Source: Brevibacterium sp. ZH18 (lineage in GTDB: Bacteria; Actinomycetota; Actinomycetes; Actinomycetales; Brevibacteriaceae). Taken from it: a stretch of 50,078 nt of DNA. The position numbers were made by a program, and so were the translations under genes. The DNA is taken from assembly GCF_022748595.1 (NCBI RefSeq), contig NZ_JALDSX010000027.1, forward strand, positions 1 through 50,078, written 5' to 3'. The notes under the pieces were generated by a model that worked only from the letters and a program-made list of their open reading frames with translations, did not search any database and was not told the DNA's origin. Positions 43,523 to 50,078 of this stretch are shown here, piece by piece. Within the stretch, counting starts at the first letter, position 1. Each line of letters starts with the position of its first letter.

Positions 43523-44830
43523 CTAGAGACGGTCCCCCGCCCCGGCTTTGAGCTGGTGGTAGAACGCCCAGGCCGAATGGTCGGTCAGGGAGGCGATCTG
43601 GTCGACGACGACGCGGAGTCGAGCACCGTCGTCGGCCGCTTCGAAGTAGTCGGAGCGGAACATCGGGTCGAGTTTGGCCGGTGACTCCGAATACCACTGA
43701 GCCAGCTCGGTGATGACCGCCGACTGGATGTCGTGGAGACGCAGTCGGTCCTCGGCGACCATGACGGTCAGCGTCGCCATACCCTTGAGGACCGCGATCT
43801 CCGTGACTGTGGATTCGGGTACGACCAGGGAGGCCGCGTAGCGAGCCAGGGGCTCCCACCCGAATTCCTCTCGGGTCGCGGCCTCGGCGGCTCCGACGAA
43901 CCGGCCGATGAGCTGGCTCGTCATGTGTTTGAGGGTGGCTTGGGCTCGCCGGGATCCGTCGTAGGTCTCCGCCGGCCAATAGGCCGTGGCCTGCAGACGC
44001 GACAGCGCCTTGTCCATCTCATCGTCGCTCGTCGTCGGCAGGTACCACTTGCGGGTGATGTCGAAGAGCGCACCGCGACGTTCCGGTTCCGCGAATTCGC
44101 TCAGGCGCAGGTGACCGGCCACGATGGCATCTTCGACGTCATGGACCGAATAGGATATGTCATCGGCGAGGTCCATCACCTGGGCTTCGATGCACTTCTT
44201 GCCGTTGTCGATGCCGTCGCGGTAGAAGTCGAAGACTCCCCTGTCATCGTCATAGACGCCGAACTTCCGCACTCCGGAGTCGCGTCGGCCGCTCGCCGCT
44301 TCATCTCGGGGCCAGGGATACTTCGTCAGCGCATCGAGACTCGCCCGGGTCAGGTTCAGTCCCGCAGGTCGGCCGTCGTCGGCGATGACCTTCGGTTCGA
44401 TCCTCGTGACCAGACGCAACGTCTGCGCGTTGCCTTCGAAGCCGCCGATGCCGGCGCAGAGGGCATCGAGGATCGTCTCCCCGTGATGGCCGAAAGGCGG
44501 GTGCCCGAGGTCATGGCTGAGGCAGGCGGTGTCGACGATGTCAGGATCGCAGCCGAGGTAGCGGGCGAGTTCACGTCCGACCTGGGCGACCTCGAGGGAG
44601 TGGGTCAGCCGGGTCCGGACGAAATCGTCCGTACCGGGTTCGACCACTTGGGTCTTGGCACCGAGGCGGCGCAGTCCGGCCGAGTGCACGACCCGCGCCC
44701 GGTCGCGTTGGAACGCCGAGCGGCGGGGGTTCTTCGCCGGTTCGCTCACCCATCGTTCCTCGTCCTGTGGCGAGTAGACCGCGACGGAGCCCGAACGCAC
44801 CTCGGTGCGCGGGTGAGAGTCGAATGGCAT
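43523..44830 (-). CDS. dgt: Deoxyguanosinetriphosphate triphosphohydrolase-like protein
   Basis: This 435-residue HD-domain enzyme removes triphosphate from dNTPs, adjusting nucleotide pools. The metal motif is intact: RLTHSLEVAQ (first His), ACLSHDLGHPPFGHHGE (His-Asp) and MDLADDISYSVHDVED. ATG 44830 is preceded by GGAGG at six bases, within the end of dusB; the longer open frame upstream is the shadow of dusB. dgt next to dnaG is common in actinobacteria. Confidence 0.94.
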   Translation of the reverse strand: MPFDSHPRTEVRSGSVAVYSPQDEERWVSEPAKNPRRSAFQRDRARVVHSAGLRRLGAKTQVVEPGTDDFVRTRLTHSLEVAQVGRELARYLGCDPDIVDTACLSHDLGHPPFGHHGETILDALCAGIGGFEGNAQTLRLVTRIEPKVIADDGRPAGLNLTRASLDALTKYPWPRDEAASGRRDSGVRKFGVYDDDRGVFDFYRDGIDNGKKCIEAQVMDLADDISYSVHDVEDAIVAGHLRLSEFAEPERRGALFDITRKWYLPTTSDDEMDKALSRLQATAYWPAETYDGSRRAQATLKHMTSQLIGRFVGAAEAATREEFGWEPLARYAASLVVPESTVTEIAVLKGMATLTVMVAEDRLRLHDIQSAVITELAQWYSESPAKLDPMFRSDYFEAADDGARLRVVVDQIASLTDHSAWAFYHQLKAGAGDRL

Positions 44831-44832
44831 CG

Positions 44833-46023
44833 TCACCCTCCCGAGATGTCGAGCTCGGCCTCGGAGAGAAGGGACTTCCCACTCGAGTCGAAGATGCGGG
44901 AGTCGAGCCAACCTTCTGGCAGGTGCGGCTTCTTCGGTCGCGTGGTCCTGCCCCGTGAACCCTCCGCGGCTTCCCCCGGATATGGGGCGTCCTGGTCGAG
45001 CTGGCTGAGCAGCTCGGCGAGTTCCTCCAATGAGGACACCATCGCCAGCTGGCTGCGCAGCTCTCCCCCGACGGGATAGCCCTTGAAGTACCAAGCGATG
45101 TGCTTGCGCAGATCGCGGACTCCGTAGAACTCGTCCTCATAGTATTCGGCGAGGTACTGACCGTGCTTGTAGACGGCCTGTGCCACCTCGGCGAGTCCGG
45201 GCCGGAAGCGTTCGTCGCTGCCGTTGAGTGCGTTCGCGAGGTCGCCGAACAGCCATGGACGCCCCTGGCAGCCACGACCGATGACGACACCGTCGCACCC
45301 GGTGCGACGCATCATCTCGAGCGCGTCCTCGGCCGCGAAGATATCGCCGTTGCCCAAGACCGGAACCGTATCGCCGAGGTGGTCCTTGAGTCGGGCGATC
45401 GCGTCCCAATCCGCTTTCCCTGAGTACAGATCGGCGGCCGACCGGCCGTGCAGAGCCACTGCCGCGACTCCCACGTTGCGTGCCATCTCACCGGCGTCGA
45501 GGAACGTCTGGTGATCGGCGTCGATGCCCTTGCGCATCTTCACGGTCACTGGGACGCCTCCGCGCGAGGCCTCTCTGACGGCCGTGGTCACGATGGCCTC
45601 GAACAGATCCTGCTTCCAGGGCAGGGCCGAACCTCCGCCCTTGCGGGTGACTTTGGGCACAGGGCACCCGAAGTTGAGGTCGATGTGGTCGGCACGGTCC
45701 TCTTCGACGAGCATCCGCACGGCCTGACCGACTGTGACGGGGTCGACCCCGTAGAGCTGGACCGATCGCGGGGTCTCGTAGGGCTCATGCCGGATGATGC
45801 GCATGCTCTTCTCGTTGCGTTCGACCAGGGCTCTCGATGTCACCATCTCGGTCACGTAGAGGCCGGCGCCGTATTCGCGGCACAGGCGTCTGAACGCAGT
45901 GTTGGTGATGCCTGCCATCGGCGCGAGCACGACGGGAGACGACAGCTCGATGGGACCGATGCGCAGGGGCTCGACGGTGGCTGGGGATACGGATTCTGGG
46001 GCAGGACTGATGACACTCACCAT
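44833..46023 (-). CDS. dusB: tRNA-dihydrouridine synthase DusB
   Basis: This 396-residue FMN enzyme reduces uridine in tRNA to dihydrouridine. It shows the TIM-barrel start SPVVLAPMAGITNTAFRRL, the catalytic cysteine in LNFGCPVPKVTRKGGGSAL, and GNGDIFAAEDALEMMRRTGCDGVVIGRG split over the FMN phosphate site. On the minus strand GATAAT lies six bases before a GTG at 46020, so a leaderless GTG start one codon after the listed ATG is likely. Confidence 0.94.
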   Translation of the reverse strand: MVSVISPAPESVSPATVEPLRIGPIELSSPVVLAPMAGITNTAFRRLCREYGAGLYVTEMVTSRALVERNEKSMRIIRHEPYETPRSVQLYGVDPVTVGQAVRMLVEEDRADHIDLNFGCPVPKVTRKGGGSALPWKQDLFEAIVTTAVREASRGGVPVTVKMRKGIDADHQTFLDAGEMARNVGVAAVALHGRSAADLYSGKADWDAIARLKDHLGDTVPVLGNGDIFAAEDALEMMRRTGCDGVVIGRGCQGRPWLFGDLANALNGSDERFRPGLAEVAQAVYKHGQYLAEYYEDEFYGVRDLRKHIAWYFKGYPVGGELRSQLAMVSSLEELAELLSQLDQDAPYPGEAAEGSRGRTTRPKKPHLPEGWLDSRIFDSSGKSLLSEAELDISGG

Positions 46024-46080
46024 GTCATTATCCCCGAGCCGTCAAATGATTGGCCACCCGCACAAGCAGACGCTGTCCTC

Positions 46081-47742
46081 TCACGATCGCGCATATGACC
46101 CCTCCGTCTCGTCCGTCTCGTTCTGATCTCTGTCCACATCAACCTGTTCCGGGACCAGAAATTCCCGAACGTCCCATTCGACGTCGAGTCGCAGCTCCTC
46201 GGCGAGGCGATCATCGTGGGTGATGACGATCATCGCGCCGCCGAATCCGTCCAACGCCGTCACCAGAGCAGCCAGCGATGACAGGTCGAGGTTGTTGCCG
46301 GGCTCGTCGAGGATGAGCAGCTGCGGCGCGGGGTCCTGGAGCAGGCTCTTCGCCAAGGCCACGCGAAACCGCTCGCCTCCCGACAGGGTCGAGCAGAGCT
46401 GTTCGGTCCGGCCCGCCCTCAGTCCCATCGCCGCCAACACCTCGTGGACGCGGTGCGGTCCCAGACTATGGTTGTCCTCCCTTACTGCCGCCATGACGGT
46501 GAGCGTCGGCGGCAGCCTGTACTGCTGGTCGAGGTGGCCGGTCGGAACCGGGACGGTGAAGCGCAGGTCGGGAAACAGTGCGTCGATCGGAGCTCCGATG
46601 TCGTGCCGACCGACGATCGCCGCCAACAGGGTTGATTTCCCCGAACCGTTGGCTCCGCTCAGCCTGATGCGCTCGGGACCGACCACTGTGCGCGGCTGGG
46701 CCAGCACTCCCCCGGTGATGTCGAGGACCCGTTTCCCGGAGTGGACCACCGTCTCCGGCAGATCCAAGCGAATGCTCGAGTCCCTGCGCAGGGCGTCCTT
46801 GGCCGCTTGAGCTGAGGACCGGGCGTTCGCCTCGTCGGCCGCCTTGTCTCCACGCCTCTTCGCGGCGCTCTTCTGAGCGAAGTCCGTGAGCCCGTTCATG
46901 ACGATCTTCGGCCGGCGCTTGTTCTCCTTGTCCTTGGCCGCCTTCCGGTCCCCCCGTGCCAGTTTCGTCTCGAGTTCGATGCGCTGACGCTTCTCGATCG
47001 CCAGTGACTTCTCGGCGTCGACGAGGCGGGCAAGCTTCGCTTCCTCCTCGGCTGCGACCATGGACTCATAGTCGTCGAAGTCTCCCCCATAGATCCGCAG
47101 CTGATCCGTCATCTCGACGATCGCTGTCACAGCGCTCAGGAGTGATCGGTCGTGAGAGATCACAAGGCTTGGACCCATCCTCTCCGTGAGCAGGGAGATG
47201 AGCCGCCGACGGCCCGCCTCGTCGAGGTTGTTGCTGGGTTCGTCGAGGATCAGCCAGCGCTCTCCCGCCAGTGCGGCCCGTGCCAGACCGATGCGCATGG
47301 CCTGCCCACCAGAGAAGGTGCTCAATCGCCGGTCGAGGGCGTCGGCATCGAAAGCCAAGTCGAGATCGGCCAGCGCGCTCAGCGCTCGCTCCTCAATGTC
47401 CCAGTCGTCGCCGATGATCTCGAAGTCATCGGGGTCGCCGTCACCAGCCAAGACCTTTGACAGTGCGGACCTGGTTCCTGCGATCCCCAGCGCCGAGGCA
47501 ACACTTTCGTCGGTGTGCGGAAGCAGCTGATCGATGTAGACAGCGTCTTCGGCACCGGTGACGTTGCCCGTACTTGGACTGAGCCGGCCAGCGATGATCG
47601 TAGCCAGGGTGGATTTGCCCACCCCGTTGTCCCCAACAAGTCCGACCAGTCCGGCGGGGATCGTTGCGGTGAGTGAGCTGAAGATCTCGGTATCGTCGCC
47701 GAGGCGGTATCCGAGTCCGGAGATGGAGATGGCAGAAGGCAT
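46081..47742 (-). CDS. ABC-F family ATPase
   Basis: This 553-residue protein has two ATP-binding cassettes and no membrane segment. Cassette 1: GLVGDNGVGKST, signature TFSGGQAMRIG, Walker B WLILDEPSNNLD. Cassette 2: RLSGANGSGKST, TLSGGERFRVA, LLILDEPGNNLD. A charged helical linker of about 90 residues joins them. ABC-F proteins act on ribosomes; some dislodge antibiotics, others help translation. The structured leader hints at an inducible resistance type, but the substrate is unknown. ATG 47742 has GAGG at seven bases. Confidence 0.9.
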   Translation of the reverse strand: MPSAISISGLGYRLGDDTEIFSSLTATIPAGLVGLVGDNGVGKSTLATIIAGRLSPSTGNVTGAEDAVYIDQLLPHTDESVASALGIAGTRSALSKVLAGDGDPDDFEIIGDDWDIEERALSALADLDLAFDADALDRRLSTFSGGQAMRIGLARAALAGERWLILDEPSNNLDEAGRRRLISLLTERMGPSLVISHDRSLLSAVTAIVEMTDQLRIYGGDFDDYESMVAAEEEAKLARLVDAEKSLAIEKRQRIELETKLARGDRKAAKDKENKRRPKIVMNGLTDFAQKSAAKRRGDKAADEANARSSAQAAKDALRRDSSIRLDLPETVVHSGKRVLDITGGVLAQPRTVVGPERIRLSGANGSGKSTLLAAIVGRHDIGAPIDALFPDLRFTVPVPTGHLDQQYRLPPTLTVMAAVREDNHSLGPHRVHEVLAAMGLRAGRTEQLCSTLSGGERFRVALAKSLLQDPAPQLLILDEPGNNLDLSSLAALVTALDGFGGAMIVITHDDRLAEELRLDVEWDVREFLVPEQVDVDRDQNETDETEGSYARS

Positions 47743-47897
47743 CAGTGACCTCATTTCGTGCACGAAGCTGCGTTGCGGGCCCGTAGCACCCGCAGAGTGC
47801 GGAAATGAGGGATTACTTCACTGGTTCAATACCTGACGCCGGAGATGGGACGCTATCAGGATGCCCGAGGCGACACGACCGAGTCAAGGGAGTTCTC
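47743..47897 (-). promoter_or_regulatory. Structured leader of the ABC-F gene
   Basis: In this 155-base leader the segment GAAATGAGG, which contains the GAGG ribosome site, has an exact 9-base complement CCTCATTTC upstream (47749-47757 with 47802-47810). Between them TGCGGG/CCCGCA (47774-47779 with 47789-47794) forms an inner hairpin. A TTGACT -35 box is at 47887-47882 with a poor -10 near 47863-47858. Minimal frames such as GTG-AAG-TAA lie just upstream of the stem. The layout resembles translational attenuation. Confidence 0.5.
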
Positions 47898-48446
47898 TCA
47901 CACGATGATGAGCATGAGTTCGGCCGGTCGGTCGGTCGGGTTGGCCAGCTGATGTGGCACATCGCCGGGCGCTTGGGCGCAGTCTCCGGCGTGCAGGATC
48001 GTGCGGCGGTCGATCGTGACGATCTCGATGGTGCCGGAGAGGATGAAGAACGTTTCGCGAGACCCGCTGCGGTGCGCCGCGAACGAGGCGGTCTCGCAGC
48101 GGGGATCGAGTTTGTAGTGCACGACCTCCATGTTCTCCCGCGGCGCAGGAAGATCGCGACGCCAGGTTCCGACACCGTAGCTCTCATGGCTGACGATCGA
48201 GTCGCTGGGAGTGATGACCACCTCGGGAGCGGCGAGCAGCTCTCCCACATCGACGCCCAGGGCACGGGACAGACCCATCGCGTTGGAGACCGAAGTATCC
48301 TGTTCGCCTCGTTCGATCTTCGACAGTGCAGCCCGGGAAATTCCGGCGCGGACCGCGAGCTCGTTGAGGGTGAGGTCGTTGTACTTGCGTCGGGCTCTGA
48401 TGCGTGCCCCGAACACTCGGGCACCGAGATCCTCTGTCTTCGCCAT
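47898..48446 (-). CDS. XRE-family regulator with cupin domain
   Basis: This 182-residue regulator has an N-terminal helix-turn-helix (LTLNELAVRAGISRAALSKIERGE) and a C-terminal cupin (SRETFFILSGTIEIV, then DVPHQLANPTDRP), the arrangement of small-molecule-sensing repressors. It is divergent from an LctP-type permease, which is its likely target. ATG 48446 has TATGAT six bases upstream, an almost perfect -10 box, so the transcript is leaderless; a GTG two codons earlier would fall at the transcription start. Confidence 0.92.
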   Translation of the reverse strand: MAKTEDLGARVFGARIRARRKYNDLTLNELAVRAGISRAALSKIERGEQDTSVSNAMGLSRALGVDVGELLAAPEVVITPSDSIVSHESYGVGTWRRDLPAPRENMEVVHYKLDPRCETASFAAHRSGSRETFFILSGTIEIVTIDRRTILHAGDCAQAPGDVPHQLANPTDRPAELMLIIV

Positions 48447-48452
48447 TCCCAC

Positions 48453-48473
48453 ATCATAGTTTATTCTTGAATA
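48453..48473. promoter_or_regulatory. XRE promoter and candidate operator
   Basis: TATGAT (minus strand, 48458-48453) is the -10 box of the XRE-cupin gene. Next to it, TATTC-TT-GAATA (48462-48473) is a 5-bp-arm palindrome, and an overlapping ATTCT/AGAAT pair follows. Its position in the divergent region could let the regulator control both its own gene and the permease. Confidence 0.6.
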
Positions 48474-48515
48474 GCAGAATCAATTCCACCAAGTGAAATT
48501 AGGGAAATCTCTGAC

Positions 48516-49904
48516 ATGACGGCACTGCTGGCGCTCGCACCCATTGTGCTCGCCATCGTCCTGCTCGTATTCAAGCAGCCCTCGTGGATCTCGGCCACTG
48601 CCGGTGTCATTGCGGCCACTGTCCTTGTCGCCCTCTTCTTCCCCACCCCCGCCGCGACCCTGACCGAGGCCGGAGCCCACTACTTTCCGCTCATCCTCGA
48701 GGTCGCGCTCATCCTCCTCTTCGGCATGGCCCTGGCCCGCCTGCTCGAAGCAGCGGGGTCGATGCGCGAGATCTCCGCATGGGTCGAGGCCGCTGCGCCG
48801 AGTCGGTCTCTGGGAGTCGCACTCGTCGTCTTCGGCCTCGTGCCCTTCGCGGAGTCCGTCACCGGGTTCGGCATCGGCGTGACGATCGGCGTCCCAGTCC
48901 TGCGCCTGCTCGGCTGCTCGCTGCGGCAGTCGGCGATCCTCGGCCTGCTCGGGCTCATCGCCGTCCCCTGGGGCGCTCTTGGCCCAGGCACGACCGTCGC
49001 CGCTGCGCTCGCAGGGCTCGATGTCGACGCCCTCGGCGTCGCCACTGCCTGGGTCAATGCGATTCCGGTCATCATCGTCGCCGCCTCGGTGATCCTCATC
49101 ATGCGCCCCAGCCTCGTCTCCGCGCTCGGGATCATCGCAGCGGCTGCACTGATGTGGACAGGCATCCTCATCGCGAGCATCACAGTCGGCATGGCACCGG
49201 CCGGGATCATCGGCTCGCTCATCGTCATCGTCGCGATGGGGGCACTCTTCGTCGCACGCAGACGATTCACCGGCTTCACCCGACGACTGGGAATCGCCGT
49301 ACTGCCCTATGCCACACTCACCGTCGGACTGCTTCTGGCCCGTGCCTTCGCATCCGCCGTACCCTCACCGCTCACCCGGATCATCGCCTCTCCCCCATTC
49401 TGGCTCGCCGCCGCCTGCCTGATCGCGGCCATCACAGTCACCTCACGGCGCACCGTCGCGCTGTCGGCCGCGCGCTCGTGGCTGCCCATCGGGATGGGCA
49501 CTGCCGCGTTCATGCTCATGGGCTGGATCATGACGACGACAGGCATGTCCGCGGCAATCGGCACGCTGCTTCCCGCTGGCCTCATCCTCATGACACCCTG
49601 GCTGACCGCGACCGGCGCAGTGGTCACCGGGTCGAACACGGGGGCGAACTCGATGTTCACCGGCACGATCGGCGCGGTTGCCGCAGCCTCACATGTCTCT
49701 GCTCTGCCCGTGGTCGCCGCCGGAAACGCGGCAGGATCACTCGCGGCGCTCGCCGCACCCCCACGGGTGGCAATGGCCGTGCAGATGGCAGACCCATCGG
49801 GACCCGCCTCGGCGGATGATGTCAGCTGGGCGCAGGGACGAGCACTGCTGGTGGCAGGACTCAACGCACTGGCCATCGGCCTCTGGATCCAGTTCACGAC
49901 CTAG
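48516..49904 (+). CDS. LctP-type organic-acid permease
   Basis: This 462-residue membrane protein has about twelve hydrophobic helices of the L-lactate permease (LctP/LldP) family, with the hallmark VTGFGIGVTIGVPVLRLLG and the late TGSNTGANSMFTGTIGA motif. Known members import lactate or glycolate. It is shorter than the E. coli protein (about 550), so the substrate may differ. AGGGAAA precedes ATG. Regulation by the divergent XRE-cupin protein is inferred. Confidence 0.9.
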   Translation: MTALLALAPIVLAIVLLVFKQPSWISATAGVIAATVLVALFFPTPAATLTEAGAHYFPLILEVALILLFGMALARLLEAAGSMREISAWVEAAAPSRSLGVALVVFGLVPFAESVTGFGIGVTIGVPVLRLLGCSLRQSAILGLLGLIAVPWGALGPGTTVAAALAGLDVDALGVATAWVNAIPVIIVAASVILIMRPSLVSALGIIAAAALMWTGILIASITVGMAPAGIIGSLIVIVAMGALFVARRRFTGFTRRLGIAVLPYATLTVGLLLARAFASAVPSPLTRIIASPPFWLAAACLIAAITVTSRRTVALSAARSWLPIGMGTAAFMLMGWIMTTTGMSAAIGTLLPAGLILMTPWLTATGAVVTGSNTGANSMFTGTIGAVAAASHVSALPVVAAGNAAGSLAALAAPPRVAMAVQMADPSGPASADDVSWAQGRALLVAGLNALAIGLWIQFTT

Positions 49905-49907
49905 AAG

Positions 49908-49928
49908 CCCGCAACGAGGGCATGCGGG
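49908..49928 (+). terminator. Weak terminator after the permease
   Basis: CCCGCA pairs with TGCGGG around a nine-base loop, followed by TT, four bases after the stop codon. The stem is only six base pairs, so the call is tentative. Confidence 0.4.
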
Positions 49929-49989
49929 TTCGAGAACCAGGCGACATGCAGTTTCGCTAACCAAACGCGGAGAACCGGGCGCGGAGAAC

Positions 49990-50078
49990 TAGGGCATGTC
50001 TCCTTTATTGGCGGAGCCATGTCAGGATCGCGCTGATCACGACGGCCGCTCGATAGGTGATGGCGAGCTTGTCGTATC
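49990..50078 (-). mobile_element. Edge of an IS5-like insertion sequence
   Basis: The end of a transposase gene and about 12 bases beyond it are visible. The sequence AGGGCATGTCTCC at about 49991-50003 is the probable terminal inverted repeat, but the other end lies outside the window. Two GCGGAGAAC repeats 14 bases apart (49967 and 49981) flank the junction. Confidence 0.6.
50005..50078 (-). CDS. IS5-family transposase, C-terminal fragment
   Basis: Reading from the right edge, the minus strand encodes YDKLAITYRAAVVISAILTW followed by LRQ and TAA. This matches the typical end of IS5-type DDE transposases in actinobacteria. Only 23 codons are visible; the rest is outside the window, so intactness cannot be judged. 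Confidence 0.8.
   Translation of the reverse strand, partial: YDKLAITYRAAVVISAILTWLRQ

Noticed and set aside
44831..45094. Upstream extension of dgt
   Set aside because: This part lies within dusB in another frame; ATG 44830 has a strong GGAGG.

Overview
This 50 kb window is ordinary chromosomal core sequence from a high-GC Gram-positive bacterium (Actinomycetota). Pointers to this are a GC-rich, codon-biased sequence, the tRNA order Gly-Cys-Val-Val, the hrcA-dnaJ-rsmE-phoH-ybeY-(CBS)-era chain, a DUF3097 gene, a long-form GAPDH, and many GTG, TTG and apparently leaderless starts. My impression is Brevibacterium or a close relative in Micrococcales, but the sequence alone only secures the phylum.

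Layout, left to right. 0.1-1.4 kb: a Q/N/Y-rich DUF4190/DUF4352 membrane protein. 1.6-2.1 kb: a four-gene tRNA operon. 2.2-11 kb: a PGPGW membrane protein, then a long minus-strand block (hrcA, dnaJ, rsmE, phoH, ybeY, a CNNM/CorC-like protein, era, zapE) covering heat-shock control, protein folding, rRNA maturation and ribosome assembly, headed by a clear CIRCE operator. 11-16.3 kb: DUF3097, a DUF4870 membrane protein, then hemW and lepA on the minus strand. 16.4-18.3 kb: an EEP hydrolase, a solitary PemK/MazF-like protein and rpsT. 18.5-25.5 kb: a minus-strand block of holA, comEC, comEA, degV and ugd. 25.5-30.2 kb: an unknown membrane protein, nadE, leuS. 30.4-37 kb: a FadD-type acyl-CoA ligase, a Xi-class glutathionyl-hydroquinone-reductase homologue, dedA, a BrkB/YihY protein, long-form gap. 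37-41 kb: an overlapping operon of tetR, a DHA2 exporter, a D-2-hydroxyacid dehydrogenase and a small membrane protein. 41.3-46 kb: dusB-dgt-dnaG. 46-50 kb: an ABC-F ATPase with a structured leader, an XRE-cupin regulator divergent from an LctP-type permease, and the tail of an IS5-like transposase at the window edge.

There is no prophage, CRISPR array or defence island. The most unusual signal is in the gaps between genes. At least six short intergenic regions carry degenerate tandem repeats with periods of about 16, 19, 23 (three times) and 29 bp. Several begin exactly at, or include, the stop codon of the upstream gene, and the largest is exactly ten 23-bp units downstream of dnaG. Other points of interest are a 9-bp inverted repeat that could mask the Shine-Dalgarno sequence of the ABC-F gene, a TOPRIM-like motif pair in DUF3097, a TTG-started rpsT with a structured leader, and a recurring -10-box-plus-6-to-8-nt pattern that indicates leaderless transcripts.
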